NCBI GenBank assembly: GCA_013697735.1
Contig: JACCWH010000155.1
Coordinates: 1 to 38,034, forward strand
Length of the DNA: 38,034 bases
Direction: 5' to 3'
DNA from: Trueperaceae bacterium
Lineage (GTDB): Bacteria; Deinococcota; Deinococci; Deinococcales; Trueperaceae
Of the stretch, positions 26,476-34,284 are shown in pieces. The position numbers and the translations under genes were made by a program. Under the pieces are notes generated by a model that saw nothing but the letters and a program-made list of their open reading frames with translations, was not told where the DNA came from and made no database searches. The number at the start of each line of letters is the position of its first letter. The first letter of the stretch is position 1.

Positions 26476-26682
26476 ATGGCATGCCCGCGGCCGCCATCAC
26501 CCCTCCCACGGCGCCGCCCAGAGGCCTGGGGGCGCGCGCCCGAGAACCCTGTCGGCGGCTGGTACGGCACGAAGAAGGGCCTCCGCGGCCACTTCGGCGT
26601 CTACCTGCCGCCGCTCCTCGAGGCGCTCGGCCTGGCCGAACTCGAGCACCAACCACGCAACAACCGCATGCGCGCCGCCTGA
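26476..26682 (+). pseudogene. C-terminal gene fragment of unknown family
   Basis: From about 26540 to the TGA at 26680-26682 the plus strand reads with over nine-tenths G or C in third positions and protein-like composition (GGWYGTKKGLRGHFGVY, then LPPLLEALGLAELEHQ). An ATG at 26476 is in frame, but the first 20 codons are proline- and arginine-rich and not convincing. It looks like the last 40-50 residues of a protein whose front part is gone. I do not recognise the family. It sits between the mntA promoter and the end of the TPR gene. This 307-bp gap otherwise shows nothing. Confidence 0.4.
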
Positions 26683-26741
26683 CATCGCGGGCACGCCCTC
26701 GGCGGCCAGGATCCCGTGCCGACCCTCGTTCGACGCGCCCG

Positions 26742-28436
26742 CTACGCCCTCTCGGTGGCCGCGCGGTGCGGCGCGTCCGACGAGCCGACGCCGACCACGC
26801 TGGCGCAGAAGCACGAGACGTCGACCGTCGAGTCCGCTCGCGCCAGGGCGAGATCGAGCCGCTGACGCAGCAGGCGGAGCTCGGTCGTCTCCCCCTGGCG
26901 CTCCAGGCAGGTGACGAGGCCGCGGAGGCTCCAGACGTTGTCGGGGTGGATCTGGGCCCGGGTCAGGCTCCCGCCGATGCCGAGGTCCTCGCGGTAGACG
27001 GCCTCCGCCTCGTCGACCCGCCCCTGCTCCAGCAGCAGCGCTCCCAGGGCGTGGCGCGTCGGCTGCATCCAGCCCCAGGGCTCGTCGTACGGAAGTGCGT
27101 CATCGTGGGCGACCGCCGCACGGAGGTGCGCGAAGGCGTCGTCGTAGGCGGCCGTGCGATACGCGATCTCACCCGCGAGCATCGCCTCGGCGATCCCGAG
27201 GAGGTCCTGACAGGTGTTGTTGTGGAGGAGCCGCGACGTCGGTACGCGCTCGCGGGCAGCCCGGAAGCGCGCCTGCTCGGCTTCGGCGGCGCCGACCTCC
27301 CCGAGCGCAGCGTGCGCGACGCCCTTGGCGTAGTGGATCATCGCCAGGGTCATGCGGTAGAGGTCCGGGTCGTGGGGAAGCGGCTGGGCAATGGCCTCTC
27401 GCCACTTGCCGAAGCGCACGAGCACGTGCTGCTTCACCGAGAGGTAGCTCTCGAAGAAGTCGGCCATCGGCGGCGACTCCATGCGCAGCATCGCTTCCGG
27501 TGTCGTCGCGATCAACTCGTCGGCGGCGGCCGCCGCGGGGGCGTACTGCCCGAGGAACATCGCCCCATACACGGCGAAGTGGTAGTCGTGCATGCGATAG
27601 CCGGAGTAGCGGTTCATGGCGCCCTCGCGCTCGAGGTAGATGCGGTCCGCCGCGATCGCGGCGAGGTTGCCGCGGAGCACGTCGTGATAGTTCCCGCAGA
27701 GGACGTCGATGTGCGTCGGCATGTGCACGAGGTGGCCCGCGTCGGGCACGAGCGTCCGGAGCCGATCCGCGGCCACGAGGGCCCGCTCCGGGACCGGCGA
27801 CATCTCCATCAGATGGACGTAGAGATGGAGGAGTCCAGGGTGGCCCATCGCCTCGGGTCGGGTCTCGAACGCCTCCTCGAGCAGGGATTGGGCCTCCGCC
27901 GTCCCGGCTCCCTCGGCGATCCCGCCGGTTCGGAGGTCCCACATCCGCCACGGCGTCCGGTTCAGGATCGCCTCGACGAAGATCGAGCGGACGTCGAGGT
28001 CGTCCGGGTGGGCCTGATGGACGCGTCGCATCGCCCGCGAGAAGTCGTCGTCCCACGGCGCCTGGTCGTCGATCGGCGTCCGCTGCGGATACCTCGCCGC
28101 GAGCGCGCCGATGAGGGCCGCTTCGACCGGCGTGACGCCGCCGGCGAGCGCCTGCGCCGTCTGGAGCGCGTCGCAGGCGCGTGCGAGCGCCTTCGCCTTC
28201 CCCTTCGCGTCGAAGTGCGTCCAGGGCATGTTGTAGTTCGGTCCCGCCGCGTACGCGATGCCCCACTGCGCCATGGCGCAGGTCGGGTCGGCGACGAGCG
28301 CCCGCTCGAAGCAGGCGATGGCCTCCTCGTGGTGGTACCCGAAGGTCCAGACGAGTCCACGATCGAACCAGCATTGGGCAGCGGAGGACCGGGTGGTGAT
28401 CGAGCGCGTGTGCGAGCCGAGGTCGTAGTACGCCAT
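26742..28436 (-). CDS. TPR-repeat protein of unknown function
   Basis: This 564-residue protein starts with a TPR-like unit (CWFDRGLVWTFGYHHEEAI, ACFERALVADPTCAMAQWG) and contains further helical repeats throughout (LLHLYVHLMEMSPVPERAL, ALGALLLEQGRVDEAEAVY). It has no signal peptide and is probably cytoplasmic. Between repeats lie conserved-looking clusters rich in His, Asn, Tyr and Pro: AGPNYNMPW, VHMPTHIDVLCGNY and YRMHDYHFAVYGAM. Related uncharacterised proteins share such clusters as far as I recall, which could indicate more than a scaffold role. A TAGGCT box ends 9 nt before the ATG. It is divergent from the SprT gene and forms no obvious operon. Confidence 0.75.
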   Translation of the reverse strand: MAYYDLGSHTRSITTRSSAAQCWFDRGLVWTFGYHHEEAIACFERALVADPTCAMAQWGIAYAAGPNYNMPWTHFDAKGKAKALARACDALQTAQALAGGVTPVEAALIGALAARYPQRTPIDDQAPWDDDFSRAMRRVHQAHPDDLDVRSIFVEAILNRTPWRMWDLRTGGIAEGAGTAEAQSLLEEAFETRPEAMGHPGLLHLYVHLMEMSPVPERALVAADRLRTLVPDAGHLVHMPTHIDVLCGNYHDVLRGNLAAIAADRIYLEREGAMNRYSGYRMHDYHFAVYGAMFLGQYAPAAAAADELIATTPEAMLRMESPPMADFFESYLSVKQHVLVRFGKWREAIAQPLPHDPDLYRMTLAMIHYAKGVAHAALGEVGAAEAEQARFRAARERVPTSRLLHNNTCQDLLGIAEAMLAGEIAYRTAAYDDAFAHLRAAVAHDDALPYDEPWGWMQPTRHALGALLLEQGRVDEAEAVYREDLGIGGSLTRAQIHPDNVWSLRGLVTCLERQGETTELRLLRQRLDLALARADSTVDVSCFCASVVGVGSSDAPHRAATERA

Positions 28437-28633
28437 AGTCGTCCCAGCCTACGGCCTCGCTACTGCGCCCGGGCGGAGCGCCGGGACGAACCTGACGCCG
28501 CAGCCTCCTGCTCCTCGCCCGCGGCGGCGCAGCTCGCGCGCCTCCGCCGGCGGCGCCCGGCACGAGCGGCGGTCGACTCGGCCGTCGCCCGCGTCGGACC
28601 CAGACCCCGACGCCGCAGCGGTAGGCTCGACGC

Positions 28634-29101
28634 GTGGACATCGACGACGCGCGGCACCTCGCCCACGAGCTCATGCGCCGTCACGGCGTGGCCGACTGGA
28701 ACTTCGGCTTCGACCGCGCCAAGCGCCGACTCGGCTGCTGCCACTACGCCAGCCGCACCATCACCCTCTCCTCCCCCCTCACCCGACTCAACGACGTCGA
28801 CGTGGTACGGGACACGCTCCTGCACGAGATCGCCCACGCGCTCACGCCCGGGGCGGGCCACGGGCCGCGCTGGAAGCGCGCGGCGCGAGAGCTCGGCGCC
28901 GTCCCCCGCTCGTGCGCCTCCGCCGCCGACGTGACCCTCCCGCCGGCACCCTACGCACTGCTCTGCGACGGCTGCGGCGCGCGGCTCGCGCGCTATCGAC
29001 GTCCGCGACGACGCTACGTCTGCCGCGCCTGCTACGACCGTCATCAGCGAGGCGCCGGGCCGCGCCCCGCGCCACTTCGCGTAGTGGCGTCGACCGGCTG
29101 A
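28634..29101 (+). CDS. SprT-like zinc metalloprotease-family protein
   Basis: This 155-residue protein has the zincin motif HEIAH at residues 64-68, within DTLLHEIAHALTPGAGHGPRWK (the later His is the likely third ligand), followed by a C-terminal zinc ribbon with C111-x2-C114 and C130-x2-C133. This domain order is that of bacterial SprT-like proteins, related to the DNA-protein crosslink protease Spartan, though bacterial activity is little studied. The start is GTG 28634, six nt after TAGGCT. It ends 10 bp from the convergent MFS gene. Confidence 0.88.
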   Translation: MDIDDARHLAHELMRRHGVADWNFGFDRAKRRLGCCHYASRTITLSSPLTRLNDVDVVRDTLLHEIAHALTPGAGHGPRWKRAARELGAVPRSCASAADVTLPPAPYALLCDGCGARLARYRRPRRRYVCRACYDRHQRGAGPRPAPLRVVASTG

Positions 29102-29111
29102 CGCCGCGGCC

Positions 29112-30344
29112 TCAGGTCGCCTCGGAAGCGCGAGTGCGCAGCGTCTCCGGTACGCCCCACGCGAAGACCGCCGCAGCGCCGAACCCGACTGCCGCGATCA
29201 CCAGCGCCGCGGATTCGAGTGTGAGTACGTCGGCCACCACCCCGACGACCACCGGACCGCCCATGGAACCGGCGTCTCCGATCACACGCCACACCCCCAA
29301 GAACTCCCCCACGGTCCCCGCTGGGGCGAGGTCGGACGCCAACGTCATCATCGTGCCCGAGCCGATCCCGTTTCCGAGGCCGATGATGCCTCCGACCACG
29401 AGGAGGCCCCAGAAGTCACCGGCGAGCGGGACGAGCGCCATCCCGAACGCCTGCAGGGCGAAGCTCGGCACGATCGCCCACTTTCGCCCGAGCCGGTCCA
29501 TGAGCACCCCGGCGATCGGGAACATGATCACGTCGAGCAGCGCCGCCGCCGAGAGCACCCACCCCACCGCCTGTACGTCGAGCCCCAGCACGGAGGCGCC
29601 GACCAGGGGGATCACGATCCGTCGTCCCGAACGAACCATCTGCGCCATCACGTGCCCCGTGCCCGTCACGAGCAGCGTAGAGCGCTGCAGGCGCAATACC
29701 TGCGCGAGCGCGGCGCGGTGGCCGAGGCGGTGGCGCGGATCCGCCGCTCGTGGATCGCGCGCTTCGAGATAGCGCGCGCAGAGCACGAACGCTACGCCCG
29801 CGATGAGGGCGTAGCACCAGAACGCCGCAGCGAAGCCGAGCGTGCCCGCCACCACGCCGCCGAGCGCCGGCCCGATGAAGTGGCCCACGCGTGTCGCGCC
29901 GCCGAACGCGGCGAGCGCCCGACCACGCCCCATCGCCCTCGTCGCCTCCGTCAGATACGCGTGGCGCGAGAGCGACCACATCGCCGCACCCACGCCGGCG
30001 ACGAGCCGCAGCGCGATCACCAGCGCGACGCTTCCCGCGAACGGCAGGAGCGTCACCGACGCTCCCACCACGACCACGCCCACGAGCATGACGCGCTTGC
30101 GGTCGATACGCCGAAGGAGCGAACCGGCCGGAAGATCGCCGACGAGCATGCCGATCGCCTCCGCTGCGAGGGCGACGCCGACGAGCGCGAAGCCGGCCCC
30201 CATCTGCGCCACGAAGAGTGGCAGCACCGGCACGAGCATCCCTTCGGCGAGGGCGAGCACGATCGTCGGCAGGTAGACGGCGCGCCAGAGCTCACGCCGC
30301 CCCACCACGCTCGGGACGGCAGCGCTGTGCTCCTCGGACGACAT
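29112..30344 (-). CDS. MFS transporter (drug-efflux type)
   Basis: This 410-residue protein has about 12 membrane segments. Motif A of the major facilitator superfamily is present in loop 2-3 as GDLPAGSLLRRIDRKR (69-84) and in degenerate form in the second half as AGVLMDRLGRKWA. The first helices (LALAEGMLVPVLPLFVAQMG) resemble the proton-driven drug and metabolite exporters. Substrate unknown. I chose ATG 30344, seven nt after a TAGGCT box; upstream open frame is arginine-rich. Its start is divergent from the SulP gene, 112 bp apart. Confidence 0.88.
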   Translation of the reverse strand: MSSEEHSAAVPSVVGRRELWRAVYLPTIVLALAEGMLVPVLPLFVAQMGAGFALVGVALAAEAIGMLVGDLPAGSLLRRIDRKRVMLVGVVVVGASVTLLPFAGSVALVIALRLVAGVGAAMWSLSRHAYLTEATRAMGRGRALAAFGGATRVGHFIGPALGGVVAGTLGFAAAFWCYALIAGVAFVLCARYLEARDPRAADPRHRLGHRAALAQVLRLQRSTLLVTGTGHVMAQMVRSGRRIVIPLVGASVLGLDVQAVGWVLSAAALLDVIMFPIAGVLMDRLGRKWAIVPSFALQAFGMALVPLAGDFWGLLVVGGIIGLGNGIGSGTMMTLASDLAPAGTVGEFLGVWRVIGDAGSMGGPVVVGVVADVLTLESAALVIAAVGFGAAAVFAWGVPETLRTRASEAT

Positions 30345-30456
30345 GCGTTCCAGCCTACGCCCGCGTCGCCCGCCGGCGACGGCGCACGTGCGTCGTCGCG
30401 GGCACCCGCGTGGCCGGAACCGAACGCGTGCTGCGCGTATATGATCGTCCCGTCCG

Positions 30457-32058
30457 ATGAGCCGCACCGCACCCACCCTTCGCGTGAGGGTCCATCCAGG
30501 CGACCTGTTGGCCGGCATCACGGTTGCAATGGTGCTGATCCCACAATCGCTGGCGTACGCCGAGATCGTCGGCGTGCCCCCCGTCCACGGGCTCGTCGCC
30601 GCCGTGGTCGCTCCGCTCGCCGCCTATTGGTTCGCCAGCCCCGCGATGCAGAGCGGCCCGACCGCCATGTCGGCCGTGCTCGTGTTCGGCGTGCTCGCCA
30701 CGCAGGTGGCGCCGGGAACGCCGGAGTACGCCGGCGCGGCTGCGCTCCTCGCGCTCCTCGTCGGCGTCATTCGCGTCACCCTCGGACTCGTCCGCTGGGG
30801 GGCACTCGCCTTCGCGCTTTCGCAACCCGTGCTCCGCGGGTTCACGCTCGGCGCCGCCGTTCTGATCGTCGCCTCACAGGTACCTGCGGCAGTCGGCCTG
30901 ATGCCCGAGGGCCTCCACCTCATCCCGCGCGCCCTTCGCGCGGTGCTGAGGATCGGCGCGTGGTCGCCCGGTGCGGTACTGGCGACGGTCGCGACGGTGG
31001 CGGGGATCCTGCTCCTGCGCCGAATCTCGCCGCTCATCCCCTCCGCCCTCGCCGCGGTGGTGGTCGGAACCGCGATCTCGGCCGCCTCGGACGGGATCCT
31101 CGGACCGACACTCGGGTCGATCACCCTCACGCTTCCGAGCCTGCGCCTCGACCTCCCCTGGTTGCTGGTTCCACAACTCGCGCTCGGCGCCGCGGTCATC
31201 GCGCTCGTGGGCTTCGCCGAGCCGACCGCCATCGCTCGCCGCTACGCGAAGTCGGGTCGACGCTGGGACCCGAACCGCGAGCTCCTCTCGCAAGGAGCCT
31301 CGAACATCGCGGCGGGACTCACCGGGGCGTTCCCCGTCGGTGGCTCGTTCTCCCGCTCCGCGCTCGGCCAGCTGGCGGGGGCCACGACGCGAACCGCCGG
31401 GCTCGTGACGGGCCTCGTCGCCCTCGTGCTGATGGGCGCCGCGCCGCTGCTCGCCGATCTGCCTCGCGCCGTGCTCGCCGGCGTCGTGATAGCAGCCGTG
31501 CTCGACCTGGTGCGTCTGCAACCGATGACGGACATCTGGCGGCTCGGCCGCACCCAGGCGAGCATCGCCTGGACCACGGCGGGACTCACGCTCCTGCTCG
31601 AGCCGCGGGTCGACCAGGCCGTCCTGGCCGGCGTCGCCGTAGCGGTGGTGCTCCATCTCCTGCGGCAGAGCCGACTCGACATCGAGCACCTCTCCGAAGG
31701 GGGCCGGCACCGCGTGACGGTCCAGGGCGTGCTCTGGTTCGCGTCGTCGGTGCACCTCGAAGACGCCATGCGCGCGCTCTGGGGACGCTACGACGACGAC
31801 CGGCCCTGGGTGATCGACCTACGGGGTGTGGGCCGCATCGATCTCGACGCCGCACTGTCGCTCGCCAACCTTCGCGATCAGGCGGCGGCGATCGGCCAGA
31901 CGCTCACGTTCGAGGGCCTCGACTCCCGCACCGTCGACCGGCTTGCCCGCATGCAGGCGCGGCGGGCGGTGGCGAGCGCCGAGGCGACCGCGGCGTCTGC
32001 CGTGGACGACGACGCTGGCACACCCGGAGCAGCGCCGACCACCACACCCGACGCGTGA
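30457..32058 (+). CDS. SulP-family anion transporter with C-terminal STAS domain
   Basis: This 533-residue protein has a membrane part of 10-14 helices beginning with the SulP signature LLAGITVAMVLIPQSLAYAEI, and AAVVAPLAAYWFASPAMQSGPTA-type helix 3 region, followed from about residue 420 by a cytoplasmic STAS domain (VQGVLWFASSVHLEDAM, WVIDLRGVGRIDLDAALSL). Such proteins carry sulfate, bicarbonate or other anions; the substrate cannot be told. The C-terminal tail is Ala/Thr-rich and disordered. TATGAT at 30440-30445 could be its -10 box, with 11 nt to the ATG. It converges on the methyltransferase gene with a 3-bp gap. Confidence 0.9.
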   Translation: MSRTAPTLRVRVHPGDLLAGITVAMVLIPQSLAYAEIVGVPPVHGLVAAVVAPLAAYWFASPAMQSGPTAMSAVLVFGVLATQVAPGTPEYAGAAALLALLVGVIRVTLGLVRWGALAFALSQPVLRGFTLGAAVLIVASQVPAAVGLMPEGLHLIPRALRAVLRIGAWSPGAVLATVATVAGILLLRRISPLIPSALAAVVVGTAISAASDGILGPTLGSITLTLPSLRLDLPWLLVPQLALGAAVIALVGFAEPTAIARRYAKSGRRWDPNRELLSQGASNIAAGLTGAFPVGGSFSRSALGQLAGATTRTAGLVTGLVALVLMGAAPLLADLPRAVLAGVVIAAVLDLVRLQPMTDIWRLGRTQASIAWTTAGLTLLLEPRVDQAVLAGVAVAVVLHLLRQSRLDIEHLSEGGRHRVTVQGVLWFASSVHLEDAMRALWGRYDDDRPWVIDLRGVGRIDLDAALSLANLRDQAAAIGQTLTFEGLDSRTVDRLARMQARRAVASAEATAASAVDDDAGTPGAAPTTTPDA

Positions 32059-32061
32059 AGG

Positions 32062-33216
32062 TCAGGTCGGTCTCACCCCGACCTGCTGCACCATGCCCGG
32101 CAGGGTGCGCATCCACACGGGGCGGCGGGGTAGCAGGCCGGCGTCCGCCTGCCAGGCGCGGAGCGTGCCGAGCGTGACCGTCCCCGCACCGCTCGTGGCG
32201 GCGAAATAGAGGTCGAGCAGGGCACCGAGGCGAGCGCGCCGCGCCTCGCGCGGGGTCGCGGGCCGCACGAGGTCCTGGATCACGTAGACGCCACCGGGCC
32301 GCAGCGCACGGGTGATGCGCGACGCCAGGTCGCGGTTGGCGGCGTCCGTCAGGTGGTGCGTGAGCTGCGAGACGAAGACCACGTCCCACACACCATCGCC
32401 GAGATCGGTCTCGAACACGTCACCGCGCTGGTGCCGTAGCCGATCGCCCAAGCCGTGGGCGCTCAGGAGCGGGGCCGAGGCGCTCACCGCATCGGGAAGG
32501 TCGAGCACGGTCGCGCGCAACGCCGGATGCCGTCGGAGGAGGGCGGCCGCGAAACGCCCGTGGGCGCCGCCGATGTCGAGGAGCACCGTCGCTCCGCGCG
32601 GGACGGGCGTGCGACGCCCCACCTCCGCTGCCGACACCTTCGACAACGCGTGCAAGCCGCGTTGATAGCGCTCCCAACCGCCAGCGCCCGCCTCGGTCAC
32701 CGCGCCCGGTCGATCGGAGCCCGGTCGATCGGAGCCCGGTCGATCGGCGGCAGGTCGATCGGCGCCGTCGACCACGTCGGGGCCGGCGAGCCGGTCGTGC
32801 ATGCCGAGCGCCTCGCCGGTGCTCACGAAGCGCTCGTAGTGCTCGACGAAGCGCCATTCGTCGAAGGAGAACAGGACCTTGTCGACCACTTCATCGGGGG
32901 AGGCGCGCGAGAGCCAGCGGCGCGAGGAGCGCGAGAGCGCGTAGTCTCGATCACCCGAGGGCACGAGGTAGCCCATGCCGGTGAGGGCGTCGAGCAGGCG
33001 GTGCGTCGGCTCGGGGGCGGTGCCGCACGACGCTGCCACCGCCGTGGCGTCGCCGGGCCCGGGTGTGAGCGCCTCGAAGACCCCGAGGCGCGTGGCGACC
33101 ATGAGTGTGCGGGCCCACGCGAACGCCAGGTGCGTGTCGACGAGCGGCGTAGGGATGCGGCCGGCTGCGAGCGCCAGCCACTCGAGCGGCGACTCGGCGA
33201 TCGTGCCGATCCTCAC
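32062..33216 (-). CDS. SAM-dependent O-methyltransferase-like protein with an internal 15-bp tandem repeat
   Basis: This 384-residue protein has the layout of the plant/bacterial small-molecule O-methyltransferase family (Methyltransf_2): an N-terminal winged-helix dimerisation domain (LMVATRLGVFEAL; TGMGYLV) and a C-terminal Rossmann fold with motif I VLLDIGGAHGRFAAALL and a downstream SQLTHHLTD segment containing a histidine pair in the catalytic region, then ALRPGGVYVIQDLV. Between the domains lies an insert of repeated Asp-Arg-Pro units coded by four 15-bp repeats. It starts at GTG 33216, 28 bp after korB, as the last gene of the operon. Acceptor unknown; small-molecule hydroxyl or thiol methylation is inferred. 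Confidence 0.8.
   Translation of the reverse strand: MRIGTIAESPLEWLALAAGRIPTPLVDTHLAFAWARTLMVATRLGVFEALTPGPGDATAVAASCGTAPEPTHRLLDALTGMGYLVPSGDRDYALSRSSRRWLSRASPDEVVDKVLFSFDEWRFVEHYERFVSTGEALGMHDRLAGPDVVDGADRPAADRPGSDRPGSDRPGAVTEAGAGGWERYQRGLHALSKVSAAEVGRRTPVPRGATVLLDIGGAHGRFAAALLRRHPALRATVLDLPDAVSASAPLLSAHGLGDRLRHQRGDVFETDLGDGVWDVVFVSQLTHHLTDAANRDLASRITRALRPGGVYVIQDLVRPATPREARRARLGALLDLYFAATSGAGTVTLGTLRAWQADAGLLPRRPVWMRTLPGMVQQVGVRPT
32707..32766. repeat. Four tandem 15-bp units inside the methyltransferase gene
   Basis: Units begin at 32707, 32722, 32737 and 32752 and share CGGTCGATCGG with a variable end (first base A in the last unit). They keep the frame and encode an Asp-Arg-Pro-Gly-Ser or Asp-Arg-Pro-Ala-Ala-like pentapeptide. 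The insert falls between predicted domains, so copy-number change would lengthen a linker without breaking the fold. Confidence 0.9.
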
Positions 33217-33244
33217 GGCCGTCCGATCGCTCGCCGCCGCACCA

Positions 33245-34282
33245 TCATCGGTAGCGCAGCATGACCCGCTCGAGCGCGTCGGGGGGCGGCCGCAGCCGCT
33301 CGTCCGGGAGCGAGGCGAGCGGCACGTCGCCCAGGTGCGCGGCTTCGGCGAACGACGGCCGCGTGGGGTCGTAGTGGATGAGGCCGGTGATGAACTCCTC
33401 GTCGCGCGTGGCGCGTAGCAGCCGCGCCACCGAGGCGTCGCGGTCGCGCGGATCGAAGTCGGACTCCAGTCGCCGGAGCTTCAACCGCGAGCCGTCGTGC
33501 AGGGGGACCACCGTCAACTCGCCCGGATCGCTCTCGTCGATCACGATCTCCTCCGCGACGGGCACCCAGCCGAGTTCCTGCAAGGGCTGCTCGTGATCGC
33601 GACCGTAGGCGTAGCTCTTCGGGCTCACGTCGTCGTTGTTGAACGCCACGCAGGGGCTGATGATGTCGAGGAAGGCCGTGCCGCGGTGCGAGAGTGCCGC
33701 CTTGAGGAGTTCGCGGACCTGCTTGGCGTCGCCGGCGAAGGAGCGCGCCACGAAGCCGCAGCCGGCCGCGATCGCCTCCAGGCAGAGGTCGATCGCCGGC
33801 AACTCGTTGTGTCCCGCGTACTTGAGATCGAGGCCTTCGTCGGCGGTGGCGGAGAACTGCCCCTTCGTGAGGCCGTACACGCCGTTGTTCTCGACGAGGT
33901 AGACCATGCGCACGTTACGTCTGAGCAGGTGCTTGAACCCGCCCATGCCGATCGAACCGGTATCGCCGTCGCCGGAGACGCCGATGGCGCGCAGCGTGTG
34001 GTTGCCCACGAGCGCGCCCGTGCCCACGGCGGCCATGCGGCCGTGCAAGGCATTGAACCCGTGCGACATGCCCAGGAAGTAGGCGGGAGACTTGCTCGAG
34101 CAGCCGATACCCGAGAGCTTGAGGATCTCGTGGGGCTTGAGCGCGAGTTCGAAGGCGACCTGGATGATCTGGTTGGCGATGGAATTGTGACCACAGCCGA
34201 CGCAGAGCGTGCTCGGAGTTCCACCGTACTCGGCCTTCGACAGGCCGGCGGCGTTCGAGAGAATCGTTCGGGCTCGGTCCAT
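33245..34282 (-). CDS. korB: 2-oxoacid:ferredoxin oxidoreductase, beta subunit
   Basis: This 345-residue subunit binds thiamine diphosphate: the motif GDGDTGSIGMGG followed by NNGVYGLTKGQ (GDG-x20+-NN) is intact, and CVGCGH with C61 supplies cysteines for the 4Fe-4S cluster. With korA it should oxidatively decarboxylate a 2-oxoacid to acyl-CoA, reducing ferredoxin. It lies 2 bp after the korA stop. Ferredoxin is not encoded nearby. Substrate is probably 2-oxoglutarate by similarity to the two-subunit enzymes of aerobic bacteria, but pyruvate is not excluded. Confidence 0.93.
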   Translation of the reverse strand: MDRARTILSNAAGLSKAEYGGTPSTLCVGCGHNSIANQIIQVAFELALKPHEILKLSGIGCSSKSPAYFLGMSHGFNALHGRMAAVGTGALVGNHTLRAIGVSGDGDTGSIGMGGFKHLLRRNVRMVYLVENNGVYGLTKGQFSATADEGLDLKYAGHNELPAIDLCLEAIAAGCGFVARSFAGDAKQVRELLKAALSHRGTAFLDIISPCVAFNNDDVSPKSYAYGRDHEQPLQELGWVPVAEEIVIDESDPGELTVVPLHDGSRLKLRRLESDFDPRDRDASVARLLRATRDEEFITGLIHYDPTRPSFAEAAHLGDVPLASLPDERLRPPPDALERVMLRYR

Positions 34283-34284
34283 GA

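Noticed and set aside
20213-26741. A tRNA-Val-integrated mobile island
   Set aside because: No integrase, no second copy of the tRNA 3' end and no mobility gene were found; the region is accessory in content but the mechanism of gain is not shown.
25833-28934. A plus-strand open frame of over 1000 codons across hepT, mntA and the TPR gene
   Set aside because: It crosses several convincing genes on the other strand and has low-complexity composition; an artefact of high GC with few stop codons.
32707-32766. CRISPR-like repeats
   Set aside because: The units are 15 bp, directly adjacent without spacers, and stay in frame within a gene.
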